From contig RDXX01000009.1 in NCBI GenBank assembly GCA_004292955.1, positions 248,001 to 312,000 of the forward strand: a DNA stretch of 64,000 nucleotides, written 5' to 3'. Each line of letters begins with the position of its first letter. The first letter of the stretch is position 1. Shown here piece after piece: positions 1 to 8,261 of the stretch. Position numbers and translations under genes: made by a program. This DNA comes from Oscillatoriales cyanobacterium. GTDB taxonomy: Bacteria > Cyanobacteriota > Cyanobacteriia > Cyanobacteriales > Microcoleaceae. The notes below the pieces were generated by a model, which was given only the letters and a program-made list of their open reading frames with translations, had not been told where the DNA came from and did no database searches.

Positions 1-100
1 TTGATTGCTTCTTGTCCCCCCCGACCTAAGGGGGGCTAGGGGGGATCGAGAGCTTAATCGTCAGACAGCAGAGCGGTACTAGGTTTGACGTGTTTGTTGA
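1..100 (+). repeat. Truncated copy of MITE-like repeat (copy C)
   Basis: The run from the left edge to about position 100 (C-rich arm, then GGGGGGATCGA, then a TTAATCGTCA block and GGTTTGACG) matches the right half of the elements at 10059-10271 and 31101-31337. The terminal inverted repeat seen in those copies (TTAAGTTGACAC...) is missing here and the left half lies outside the window, so this is a degenerate or partial copy downstream of ctaD. Confidence 0.6.
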
Positions 101-152
101 CTGATGACTGATGACGTTCGCGAGCGGGGACGCTCGCGCTAATCACTAATGA

Positions 153-1958
153 CTAATTGCTATCTTGACTTTCATCACCAGGAGAATCAACGTTTATCTC
201 TGATTCAGGCTCGACCAAAGTAGCAGTCCCGCCAAAGAAAGTGGAAACTTGAGCCTCCGCAATCGGAATACCCCGTTTCTGGGCGTTGCGTGTCGCATTT
301 TCCCTCAACTTCAGCCTGAGACGTTCGCCAGTGTTCTGAATTTTTTCCATGCCGTAATCGTAAGGCCCGGTTGCCAATACCGGTATTCCTTCAAAATTTT
401 CGATCGGCGGTGGCGAAGTCGTCATCCATTCCAAACTTAAAGCTTGCCAAGGATTGTCACCTGCTTTCGGGCCGTACCTCCAACTCCAAATCACGTTAAC
501 AATAAACGGGATTGTCGAGACTGCCAGCATATAAGCGCCCACAGTACAAATGACATTAATTGTCGTAAATTTCGGGTCGTACATTGCCACCCGCCTGGGC
601 ATTCCCTGCATCCCCAAAGCGTGCATCGGCAAGAAAGTTACAGTAAAGCCCACATAGGTTAAAACAAAGTGAACTCTACCCCAAAATTCGTTAAGCATCC
701 GCCCCGTCATTTTGGGGAACCAGTGGTAAAAAGCCGCGTAAATTCCAAACACTGAGCCGCCAAACAGCACGTAGTGTAAGTGAGCGACGATAAAATAAGT
801 ATCGTGAACGTGAATGTCGAATGGTACGGAAGCTACCATGATCCCGGTGATGCCACCGAGGAGGAATGTTGAGATAAAGCCCATCCCAAATAGCATGGCA
901 CTGACGAGTCGGAGTTTGCCACCCCAAATAGTCGCCAACCAGCTAAATATTTTAATCCCAGTGGGCACGGCGATGATCATGGTGGTGATCATGAAAAACA
1001 TCCGCAGCCAGCCGGGAGTACCGCTGGTAAACATATGGTGCGCCCACACGATTAAGCCTAAAAAGCTGATGGCGAGACTGGAATAGGCGATCGCCAAATA
1101 ACCAAAAATTGGCTTGCGCGAGTGCACTGGCAACACTTCTGAAATCACCCCAAAAAAGGGCATGATCATAATGTAAACAGCCGGGTGCGAATAAAACCAG
1201 AATAAATGCTGGTAGACGACCGGATCGCCGTTACCAGTCGGGTTAAAAAATGCCGTTCCCGCTAACAAGTCAAAGGATAGCAAAATCAAGGCTGCTGCTA
1301 GCACTGGAGTAGCAACTAAAGTCAGCGCTGAAGTCGCAATCATTGCCCAGCAAAACAAAGGCATTTCATTGAGACTCATGCTCGGAACCCGCATCGTGAA
1401 TATGGTAACGGCAAAATTTACCGCCCCCAAAATCGAAGAAGTTCCCAGGAACAAAACGCTGAGAATCCAAATTTCTTCCCCCATTTGAGCAGTAACTAAG
1501 CTCAAAGGCGGATAGGAAGTCCAACCAGCCTGGGGAGCTCCCACCAAAAAACTGCTCAACAGCAATACGCCGGCTACGGGAATCATCCAAAAAGCCAGGG
1601 CATTGAGCCGGGGAAATGCCATATCTTTTGCCCCAATCATCAGGGGAATCAAAAAGTTAGCAAATCCGGCGCCTGCGGGGACAATCCATAGGAAAATCAT
1701 CACCGTGGCGTGAACAGTAAATAAACTGTTATAGAGTTCCGGGGCGACAAAATCGGAGTCGGGTGTGGCGAGTTCGGTTCGCACTAAGGTAGCCATCACG
1801 CCGCCGATTAGATAGAATCCAAAAGTTGTAACTAGGTATTGAATACCGATGACTTTGTGGTCGGTATTAAATGTGAAATAATCTCGCCAATGTCTATCGG
1901 CGGGTGCTGTTCCGCGAGCATCTATGTTGGCAGTTTCTTGGAACTGTGCTTGTGTCAT
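153..1958 (-). CDS. ctaD: Cytochrome c oxidase subunit I (aa3 type, A2 'YS' variant)
   Basis: Catalytic subunit of the terminal respiratory oxidase, reducing O2 at the haem a3/CuB centre and pumping protons in thylakoid or plasma membrane. The 601 aa protein has about 12 membrane segments. Haem and copper ligands are visible: H83 (haem a), H257 and Y261 of the cross-linked CuB His-Tyr pair, H306/H307 (CuB), and H392/H394 (haem a3/haem a) in HVHDTYFIVAHLHYVL. Instead of the D-channel glutamate in HPEVY, it has YSHPAVY (residues 255-261), the signature of type A2 haem-copper oxidases where Tyr-Ser replaces Glu. It starts at ATG and lies 72 bp downstream of ctaC on the same strand; a ctaE subunit III gene would be expected next but would lie beyond the left edge. 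The acidic C-terminal tail of about 40 aa is typical of cyanobacterial forms. Very sure of identity. Confidence 0.97.
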   Translation of the reverse strand: MTQAQFQETANIDARGTAPADRHWRDYFTFNTDHKVIGIQYLVTTFGFYLIGGVMATLVRTELATPDSDFVAPELYNSLFTVHATVMIFLWIVPAGAGFANFLIPLMIGAKDMAFPRLNALAFWMIPVAGVLLLSSFLVGAPQAGWTSYPPLSLVTAQMGEEIWILSVLFLGTSSILGAVNFAVTIFTMRVPSMSLNEMPLFCWAMIATSALTLVATPVLAAALILLSFDLLAGTAFFNPTGNGDPVVYQHLFWFYSHPAVYIMIMPFFGVISEVLPVHSRKPIFGYLAIAYSSLAISFLGLIVWAHHMFTSGTPGWLRMFFMITTMIIAVPTGIKIFSWLATIWGGKLRLVSAMLFGMGFISTFLLGGITGIMVASVPFDIHVHDTYFIVAHLHYVLFGGSVFGIYAAFYHWFPKMTGRMLNEFWGRVHFVLTYVGFTVTFLPMHALGMQGMPRRVAMYDPKFTTINVICTVGAYMLAVSTIPFIVNVIWSWRYGPKAGDNPWQALSLEWMTTSPPPIENFEGIPVLATGPYDYGMEKIQNTGERLRLKLRENATRNAQKRGIPIAEAQVSTFFGGTATLVEPESEINVDSPGDESQDSN

Positions 1959-2000
1959 AGTTATTAGTCATTAGTTATTAGTCATTAGTTATTTGCTCTG
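1958..2000. repeat. Heptamer tandem repeat (STRR-like, TTAGTCA/TTAGTTA)
   Basis: Alternating TTAGTCAT and TTAGTTAT units fill the ctaC-ctaD spacer. Similar heptamers recur at 37042-37160 and elsewhere in the window; they resemble the short tandemly repeated repetitive (STRR) sequences known from filamentous cyanobacteria. Confidence 0.7.
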
Positions 2001-2030
2001 GATTAAATATCCATTGCCAGGAACTAATGA

Positions 2031-3038
2031 CTATTTTTTGTGATGAGTTGGATGAAGTTGTTCTAGACTTTCGGGATTAATTTTTATTTCCCTGACGTAG
2101 GGAGCTAAGAATTCCCCGTCTGACATTTTTTCGGGATTGATGGCAACTGCTTGCTCTAAGTTTTGAGCGCTAGCAACTTGCTGTTCTTTCACCCAAAGGT
2201 CGAAGTCTTCGGGTGTGTGAACGAATGCTACAGCTTTCATTGCTCCGTGATATGCGCCGCACAATTCAGCACAAACAATTCGGTATTCGCCGACTTTGTT
2301 TGGTATAAATCTTAGTTCGCTTCCTCGCCCAGGAATTGCATCTTGTTTGAGCCGAAATTCGGGCATCCAAAATGCGTGCAGCACGTCTTGAGCTGCAAGA
2401 TTTAGCTGTACGTCGCCGTTGAGTGGCATATGCAGTTCACCGGAACTAACGCCACTTTCTGGATAGCTAAAAATCCAGGCGTACTGCAAACCCATGACAT
2501 TTACTACTAAGTCTGCTGGTTTTTCTTCGTTTTCTGGGGCAGCACCTACGCCTAGGGCAATTTGTTTTTCTGGCTGAATTTGAGGTGCTTTTTGTGGTGT
2601 ATCTGACAGGGTGCCTGCGATCGCACTTCCGCGCATTTTAGAGTGCGATTGCATTGTACCGTGATCGTGATTACCCATCGGATCGAGGCCACCCATTGAG
2701 TTGTAAATCTCAAAACTGTAGACTCCGATACCTAAAATAATCACCGCTGGTAGGGCTGTCCATAGAATTTCTAAGGGAAAGTTATCATGCCAAGCTGGCC
2801 CGTCTGTATTGTCTCCTTCACGACGGCGATATTTAATTACAGCAACGACTATCACTCCGTGGACTAGGATAAATAATCCTATGGAAAGTGTCATCATTGT
2901 GTTGAATAGTCCGTCTATCTGCGATGCTTGAGCCGAGGCGGCGATCGGCATTAATCCATGATTCTGGCCGTACCAGAGACTGATCAGAGTCACTCCGATG
3001 CCGACGAGCATGGTGAGGATGGAACTTGGAATGTTCAA
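2031..3038 (-). CDS. ctaC: Cytochrome c oxidase subunit II
   Basis: Carries the binuclear CuA centre that takes electrons from cytochrome c or plastocyanin and passes them to subunit I. Two to three hydrophobic segments near the N-terminus anchor it. The CuA site is intact in the cupredoxin domain: HAFWMPEFRLKQDAIPG upstream and CAELCGAYHGAM with both Cys, Glu, His and Met ligands. A low-complexity His/Met-rich insert (GNHDHGTMQSHSKM) follows the membrane part. No ATG is available at the 5' end: the frame is open from a TTG at 3104, but the TTG at 3038 gives MNIPSSILTML followed by a hydrophobic segment and SLWYGQNHGL, the usual cyanobacterial CtaC N-terminus, and has AAGG upstream, so I prefer it. 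Upstream of ctaD, same strand. Confidence 0.95.
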   Translation of the reverse strand: MNIPSSILTMLVGIGVTLISLWYGQNHGLMPIAASAQASQIDGLFNTMMTLSIGLFILVHGVIVVAVIKYRRREGDNTDGPAWHDNFPLEILWTALPAVIILGIGVYSFEIYNSMGGLDPMGNHDHGTMQSHSKMRGSAIAGTLSDTPQKAPQIQPEKQIALGVGAAPENEEKPADLVVNVMGLQYAWIFSYPESGVSSGELHMPLNGDVQLNLAAQDVLHAFWMPEFRLKQDAIPGRGSELRFIPNKVGEYRIVCAELCGAYHGAMKAVAFVHTPEDFDLWVKEQQVASAQNLEQAVAINPEKMSDGEFLAPYVREIKINPESLEQLHPTHHKK

Positions 3039-3257
3039 GCTAGTACCTTTTAGTAGCGACACTTCTTCGCTGGAATAATTAGGGAAGCGCCTCTGGGTTG
3101 TCAATTTTTAATTGTAGATTGACATTTTGAACACAATGCCTATCTTAAGGCTTACTTAATGCTTAGTATTTTTGGGCGATCGCTCCTTCGCATGAATACG
3201 GCTTATGTCCCTTGACAAAAATCAGAAAAAATGGTAACAAATTTGTTTTCTTTGCTA

Positions 3258-4019
3258 CTAAATTTGAGATTGTTTTTCAAACACCATTAAATGCTGCTGG
3301 GGTAACATATCTTTTGTCTCTTTCCATACTAAACCGACGGCGGCCATTTCTTTTTTCACCTGTTTCTGGGTCATTTTGTGCAAACCTTTAATGGGAAGCA
3401 GCGGATTTTCGCCCCGATACTCGATCGATACTGTGCGGCCTCCTGGTTTCAGTGCTTTGACAATTCCTTGCATCATTTCTCTGGGATAGGCAAACTCATG
3501 ATAGGCATCCACCATCACAACTAAATCGACGCTGTTTTCCGGCAAATTGGGATTGTCGATACTTCCCAAAACTGGCTCAACGTTAGAGATATTTTTTTCT
3601 TGTTTATTTAATTCAATAAAGTTGAGCATTTCCGGCTGTACGTCAACGGCGAAAACTTTTCCTTCGGGAACTAGGGGGGCGATACGAAAGCTAAAATATC
3701 CGGTTCCGGCTCCAATATCTGCTACAATGTCGGTTGGTTTTAAATCTAGATTGTTGACTAATCGAGCTGATTTTTCTTCCATGCCACGAGATGGTCTTTC
3801 CAGCCAACTAGCGCCTTGATATCCCATGACTTGGGCAATTTCTCGACCCATGTAAAATTTGCCGGTGCCGTCGGGATTGTGGATTGTTCGCTGCTGATAG
3901 ATTGTATCTTGGTTGGCGATTTTATTGGCTGCTGATGCGCCGAGATTGAGCGGAAATACGCAAACTATTGTCAGGATGATTGCTGTTAATAATTTAATGA
4001 ATTGTGGGATTTTATTCAC
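3258..4019 (-). CDS. Exported class I SAM-dependent methyltransferase
   Basis: The 253 aa protein begins with a signal peptide (about residues 1-31: basic start, hydrophobic core, cleavage near GASAANK). The methyltransferase core has the SAM-binding motif I VADIGAGTGYFSFRIA, an acidic end of strand 2 (VFAVDVQPEML), and motif VDLVVMVDAYHEF. Such periplasmic methyltransferases are frequent in cyanobacteria and proteobacteria; the substrate cannot be read from the sequence. The start is GTG at 4019, giving a well-formed signal peptide directly. It stands alone: 153 bp separate it from ctaC and a hairpin repeat (4094-4162) lies upstream. Confidence 0.85.
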   Translation of the reverse strand: MNKIPQFIKLLTAIILTIVCVFPLNLGASAANKIANQDTIYQQRTIHNPDGTGKFYMGREIAQVMGYQGASWLERPSRGMEEKSARLVNNLDLKPTDIVADIGAGTGYFSFRIAPLVPEGKVFAVDVQPEMLNFIELNKQEKNISNVEPVLGSIDNPNLPENSVDLVVMVDAYHEFAYPREMMQGIVKALKPGGRTVSIEYRGENPLLPIKGLHKMTQKQVKKEMAAVGLVWKETKDMLPQQHLMVFEKQSQI

Positions 4020-4093
4020 GGTATTTATGATTGTGTATTTGAATGGTTACTCGCGATCTGCCCATTGGTGACGACTTAATGTTAAACGTAATT

Positions 4094-4162
4094 AGGTACG
4101 TAGTTGCGCTTGGGCGCTCTTTATAATATAAGCTAAGAGCGCTGAAGCGCAACTACGTACCT
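4094..4162. repeat. Dispersed 69-bp inverted repeat
   Basis: The outer arms AGGTACGTAGTTGCGCTT and AAGCGCAACTACGTACCT are fully complementary, and an inner GCGCTCTT...AAGAGCGC continues the stem, so the transcript would fold into one long hairpin. A second copy lies at 51354-51423. It sits between two minus-strand genes and could act as a terminator or be a small mobile palindrome. Confidence 0.75.
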
Positions 4163-4188
4163 TAGGAATATTGAGAATAGTTCAAGAT

Positions 4189-5202
4189 TTAGCTGACGGC
4201 GGATGATAATAATTTGATTGTACCAGCAGTTGCGTCGATTTCGACTTCTTTGCCGATCGGCAAAGTGAACTTATCCCGAATGTGTCCCACCATCGAACCG
4301 TACCAGGCGGGAATATTCAAGGGGCGAATGCGATCCGTCAAGACTTGAGACAAGGTGAGGGACTCTTGCGGTTTTTCGGCCTCGCACTTGGTGCACTGTC
4401 CGAAAACAAAACCGGATATTTTATCAAGAATGCCTGCTAATTGGAGCTGCGTCAACATTCGATCGATACGATAAACCTCTTCGCTAACTTCCTCGACAAA
4501 CAAAATACTGTTTTCCCAATCCGGCAAATAAGCTGAACCGATTAGTGTTGAGATTACTGATAAATTGCCGCCGATGAGTTTTCCCCTAGCTGTGCCGCGC
4601 CGGATGGTCTCTACAGGCATAGTTTTGGAGTTTTGCATGGTCACAGAACCTCCGTCAAACAAAACTTTTTTGACGTAATCTACTGTAAATGGACTCCAAC
4701 TTGAAACACCTAAAGGGCCGTGGAAAGTAACTATATTAGTTTTAGCATGAATTGCCAATAATAGCGCAGTAATATCGCTGAATCCCATAATAATTTTGGG
4801 ATTGTTGCGGATTATATTGTAATCCAGGAGTGGCAAGATGCGACCGCAGCCCCAGCCGCCCATCCCGGTAAAAATAGCTTGCACTGAGTCGTCGGCAAAG
4901 GCTGCGTTGACATCGGCGGCGCGATCGGCATCTTTGCCTGCTAAGTAGCCGTAGCGGTCGTAAAAATGCTCTCCTAGCTTAACTTTTAAGCCTAGGTTAT
5001 CCAGCACTTTGAAAAATTGCTGCACTTCTTTTTCGTAGTTGAAAGCGGCAGGATTGATTAAGGCTACTGTATCGCCGACTTTGAGGCGGCGCGGCTCGAT
5101 CGCACTTTTGGCAAAAAGGTTGTTTTGGGCGATCGGCAAAAGTTGAGTACCAATAGCAGTCAGCCCAAAAGTTCTGAGCAGGTAGCGGCGGGCGAAAGTC
5201 AT
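4189..5202 (-). CDS. S66 family LD-carboxypeptidase, exported
   Basis: Muropeptide L,D-carboxypeptidase (LdcA/MccF type) that removes the terminal D-Ala of tetrapeptides during murein recycling or cleaves related amide bonds. Family marks: DTVALINPA near the start of the domain, FTGMGGWGCGRILPLLD, the nucleophile motif MGFSDIT (Ser), FVEEVSEEVYRIDRML with the catalytic Glu, and the C-terminal VGHIRDKFTLPIG containing the catalytic His. ATG at 5202 gives MTFARRYLLRTFGLTAIGTQ, a twin-arginine-like or Sec signal sequence; the frame stays open upstream but that extension is not needed. Its start is 73 bp from the divergent carotenoid oxygenase gene, so the two share a promoter region. Confidence 0.88.
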   Translation of the reverse strand: MTFARRYLLRTFGLTAIGTQLLPIAQNNLFAKSAIEPRRLKVGDTVALINPAAFNYEKEVQQFFKVLDNLGLKVKLGEHFYDRYGYLAGKDADRAADVNAAFADDSVQAIFTGMGGWGCGRILPLLDYNIIRNNPKIIMGFSDITALLLAIHAKTNIVTFHGPLGVSSWSPFTVDYVKKVLFDGGSVTMQNSKTMPVETIRRGTARGKLIGGNLSVISTLIGSAYLPDWENSILFVEEVSEEVYRIDRMLTQLQLAGILDKISGFVFGQCTKCEAEKPQESLTLSQVLTDRIRPLNIPAWYGSMVGHIRDKFTLPIGKEVEIDATAGTIKLLSSAVS

Positions 5203-5275
5203 AACTGTTAGGTAATTTGTGCTATAATTGTATAGCAAAAATTCTGCCAGCTCAGCTAAAAATTGCCAGTTGCCA

Positions 5276-6709
5276 ATGAAAACAGACAGTAAAATCTCAG
5301 CTAAAAAATCCTGGGCCAAATCTTTAGCCCGTCCTGCTGCGGAGTTTCCGTTGACTCAGCTATCGGTTAAAACTGGTAAAATTCCCGACGGATTGCGCGG
5401 CACTCTCTACCGCAACGGGCCCGCACGTTTGGAACGCGGCGGTGTTGCTGCGGGACACTGGTTTGATGGCGACGGTGCAATTTTGGCAGTACATTTTACT
5501 GATGTCGGTGCTGCTGCTGTTTATCGCTACGTGCAAACAGCGGGATATCTAGCTGAAGAAAAAGCCGATCGATTTCTCTACAGTAATTACGGCATGACAG
5601 CGCCGGGCCCTGTGTGGTTGCGGTGGACGAAAACAGTTAAAAATGCTGCGAATACTTCTGTTTTAGCTTTGCCCGATCGCCTTTTGGCACTATGGGAAGG
5701 TGGGCCGCCTCATAGCCTTGATTTACAAACCCTAGAAACTCTGGGAACGGACGATTTAGGCAATTTAGATAAGGAATTTAGTTATTCCGCTCACTGCAAG
5801 TGCGATCCGATTACTGGGAATATTTTTAATTTTGGAATTACACCGGGTCTGAGTCCAAAATTGAATGTGTATAAAAGCGATTTTACTGGCAAAGTCGTAC
5901 AAAAATCAACTGTTTCTTTAGATGGAATTTCCCCGATCCACGATTTTGTGTTTGCGGGAAAGTATTTGATATTTTTTATTCCGCCGGTGCAAGTCAATTT
6001 GTTGCCATTGTTAGCGGGAATTAGCAGTTATAGCGAGTCCTTTAAGTGGAAACCGGAATTAGGAACGCAGATATTAGTTTTTGAATCGGAAACTCTGTCT
6101 TTAGTTAGTCGCGGCGAAACCGATGCTTGGTTTCAGTGGCATTTTGCTAACGGTTTTGTCAAGGAAGATGGTTCGGTGGCGGTAGATTTTGTGCGCTTTG
6201 CTGATTTTACAACTAATCAGCGACTGAAAGAAGTAGCGACTGGTGAAACTCACACCGATGCGGAGGGTATTCTTTGCCGAGTGCATCTCAATCCTTTGAC
6301 AGGGAAAGTGACAGGAATAGAAGAATTGTTGGATAAACCTTGTGAGTTTCCGGTTGTACCTGCTTCAGAAGTAGGACAAGACTCGCGGTATATTTATCTG
6401 GCAATGTATCGGCCTGATGTTGATATTGTAGCGGAACGTTACGGCGCGATCGCCCGTTTGGACACGCAAACCCGCAATCTCACAATTGCCGACTGCGGCG
6501 AAAATCGCTATCCCGCAGAACCCATCTACGTTCCAGATATTTCATCGGAGAAAGGTTGGATTTTGACAGTTATTTACGACGGCAATTCTGATAGCAGCGA
6601 AGTGTGGATATATGAGTGCGACGGACTTTCGCGCCCGCCTGTTTGTCAGCTAGAATTGCCTGGTGTCATACCTTTGGGCTTTCACGGTACTTGGAAATCG
6701 ACCGTCTGA
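5276..6709 (+). CDS. Carotenoid cleavage oxygenase
   Basis: Fe(II)-dependent dioxygenase of the RPE65/CCD/apocarotenoid-oxygenase family, cleaving a double bond of (apo)carotenoids; the cyanobacterial Diox1/ACO group makes retinal. The 477 aa length and the N-terminal GLRGTLYRNGPARL and HWFDGDGAI motifs are diagnostic. The seven-bladed propeller iron histidines fit SYSAHCKCDP (first), ISPIHDFVF (second), WQFHFANGF-like QWHFANGF (third) and the C-terminal GFHGTW (fourth). Cleavage site and substrate are not readable. ATG 5276 is preferred to an upstream TTG at 5228. Divergent from the LD-carboxypeptidase gene; stop at 6709 is followed by more than 550 bp of repeat-containing DNA. Confidence 0.93.
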   Translation: MKTDSKISAKKSWAKSLARPAAEFPLTQLSVKTGKIPDGLRGTLYRNGPARLERGGVAAGHWFDGDGAILAVHFTDVGAAAVYRYVQTAGYLAEEKADRFLYSNYGMTAPGPVWLRWTKTVKNAANTSVLALPDRLLALWEGGPPHSLDLQTLETLGTDDLGNLDKEFSYSAHCKCDPITGNIFNFGITPGLSPKLNVYKSDFTGKVVQKSTVSLDGISPIHDFVFAGKYLIFFIPPVQVNLLPLLAGISSYSESFKWKPELGTQILVFESETLSLVSRGETDAWFQWHFANGFVKEDGSVAVDFVRFADFTTNQRLKEVATGETHTDAEGILCRVHLNPLTGKVTGIEELLDKPCEFPVVPASEVGQDSRYIYLAMYRPDVDIVAERYGAIARLDTQTRNLTIADCGENRYPAEPIYVPDISSEKGWILTVIYDGNSDSSEVWIYECDGLSRPPVCQLELPGVIPLGFHGTWKSTV

Positions 6710-7268
6710 GAAGATTGTAAAGAAGTGTTGCGGAAGATTTATTAAAAATTGTTGCAGCTTTGAGGTGGAGTTGTTAACGTGTGTGTAGATAGGAGATTCT
6801 CATATCTAGGAGGTTTCATCAGTTGACAGTTGACAGTTGACAGTTGACAGCTACCTATAGCCGTCGATAGAAGAGGATTGGAGCAATGAATCATTTTGTT
6901 TGATTTTCCCCTAAATGGGGAAGCTTCAGACCCAATTTTAAGGTATGGAATTTATGCTCTGTATTGCTCAAAAATCCCGGCGAAGGTCATTCGCGACTAC
7001 ACAAACAAAGTCTGCCTTCGCAGACTAAAGAAAGAGGGAAATTAAGCCAAAGTCGGTATGATTTTCCACCTGGTTTTCCCATCTCAGGTTTGTCTGCTTG
7101 AATGAGGTTGAGTAGCCAGATTTACAACCAATTTCTGGCAAACCAAAAGTTTAGTTCAACTCACGCGCCCGTTGGCGATTCAAAAGTTTTGAGTTAACTC
7201 CACAAAATTCATAACTCGCAACTTATAACTTCGCGCGCGGTGAGTATCAAAATCAGAGGGTTTTATCT
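6710..7268. other. Intergenic region with repeats
   Basis: No convincing gene. It holds a heptamer tandem array (CAGTTGA units, about 6822-6853), a fragment of the dispersed GTCTACACAAAC/TCCGC repeat near 6990-7027 (GCGACTACACAAACAAAGTC...GCAGACTAAAG), and A/T-rich DNA before the SDR gene with GAGGG about 8 nt upstream of its ATG. Confidence 0.6.
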
Positions 7269-8090
7269 ATGCAGCTTCAAGGAAAAACAGCTCTAGTTAC
7301 AGGGGCTTCACGTGGAATTGGGCGATCGATCGCCCTGGAATTAGCCAGACAAGGAGTCAAACGCTTGCTGATTGTAGCGCGCAACCGCCACCAGTTGATC
7401 GAATTGGCAGAGGAAATCGATGTTTTTGGTACAGAAGTAGTGCCGTTAGCTTTAGATTTAACTCAGTCAGTGGCGGTGAATATTGCGATCGCCCAAGCTT
7501 GGCGAGATAACGGCCCGATTCACCTGCTAGTCAACTGTGCAGGCGTCGCGCACCAAGCATCATTCTTGCGATCGCCGCTACCGTTAATTGAGGAAGAAAT
7601 CGCCTTAAATTTGCTGGGAACTTACACGATTACCCGCTTGATAGCCCGACGAATGGCAACTCAAAAAGACGGAACAATCGTCAATGTTTCGAGCTTGATG
7701 GGCAAAATTGCTGCTCCGACAATGGCAACTTATTCTGCTACGAAATTTGCCATTTTGGGCTTTACCCAAGCATTACGCAGCGAGTTAGCCGCCTACAATG
7801 TTCGAGTCACAGCTTTGCTACCATCTCTAACAGATACCGACATGGTGCGAGACTTAGAGCAATTTCGCTGGGTAGTGCCCACAACTCCCGAAAAAGTGGC
7901 CCTCGCACTTGTCGCGGGATTGCACAAAGATGCGCCGGAAATCTTGGTGGGATATCAAAGTCATTTAGCGGTTTGGTGTCACCGAATTGCGCCTTGGTTG
8001 CTGGATTTGGTGTTGCGGATGGCCACTCCCGAACTTAGGGATAAATCGCGGGGCCGTAAATTGCGAGAGGCTTTAGCTGGCGGGCGATAA
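7269..8090 (+). CDS. SDR family NAD(P)-dependent oxidoreductase
   Basis: Classical short-chain dehydrogenase/reductase of 273 aa. The Rossmann nucleotide motif TGASRGIG lies at residues 10-17, NCAGVA follows strand 4, and the catalytic tetrad has Ser in NVSSLMG and YSATKFAILGF with the Tyr-x-x-x-Lys pair. The C-terminal extension (about residues 225-273) is hydrophobic (WLLDLVLRM) and basic, suggesting membrane contact. Substrate unknown; the family acts on hydroxysteroid-like, acyl-chain or sugar alcohol/ketone pairs. ATG 7269 has GAGGG upstream. It reads toward the asparagine-synthetase-like gene 170 bp downstream on the same strand, so it may be part of that locus, though a hairpin repeat separates them. 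Confidence 0.9.
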   Translation: MQLQGKTALVTGASRGIGRSIALELARQGVKRLLIVARNRHQLIELAEEIDVFGTEVVPLALDLTQSVAVNIAIAQAWRDNGPIHLLVNCAGVAHQASFLRSPLPLIEEEIALNLLGTYTITRLIARRMATQKDGTIVNVSSLMGKIAAPTMATYSATKFAILGFTQALRSELAAYNVRVTALLPSLTDTDMVRDLEQFRWVVPTTPEKVALALVAGLHKDAPEILVGYQSHLAVWCHRIAPWLLDLVLRMATPELRDKSRGRKLREALAGGR

Positions 8091-8103
8091 ATCTGTTTCG
8101 GCT

Positions 8104-8132
8104 ACGTAGGGTGCGCTTCGGCGCACCTTACG
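8104..8132. terminator. GC-rich hairpin after SDR gene (dispersed palindrome)
   Basis: GTAGGGTGCGCTTCGGCGCACC folds into a perfect GGTGCGC/GCGCACC stem with a TTCG-type loop 14 bp past the SDR stop. A near-identical hairpin (GGTGCGTTTCGGCGCACC) follows gnd at about 50069-50094. No U-tract follows, so a terminator role is only inferred. Confidence 0.45.
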
Positions 8133-8135
8133 GTT

Positions 8136-8189
8136 ACTCGGCGGTTGAAACCGCGTCTACACAAACGATGTCCGCCTCCGCGGACTAAG
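8136..8189 (-). repeat. Dispersed 54-bp repeat, copy 1
   Basis: ACTCGGCGGTTGAAACCGCG, TCTACACAAACGATGTCC and GCCTCCGCGGACTAAG in sequence; the reverse complement matches the copies at 12860-12912, 34374-34425, 34433-34484 and 59617-59669. It contains two small hairpins, CGGCGGTTGAAACCGCCG-like and AGTCCGC...GCGGACT. Confidence 0.8.
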
Positions 8190-8261
8190 AAATAAAGCGA
8201 TCGCAGGGTGTACGTTTCTGTTAAAGTTAATATTATTCTAAATAATATTAAGCTTGCCAGA

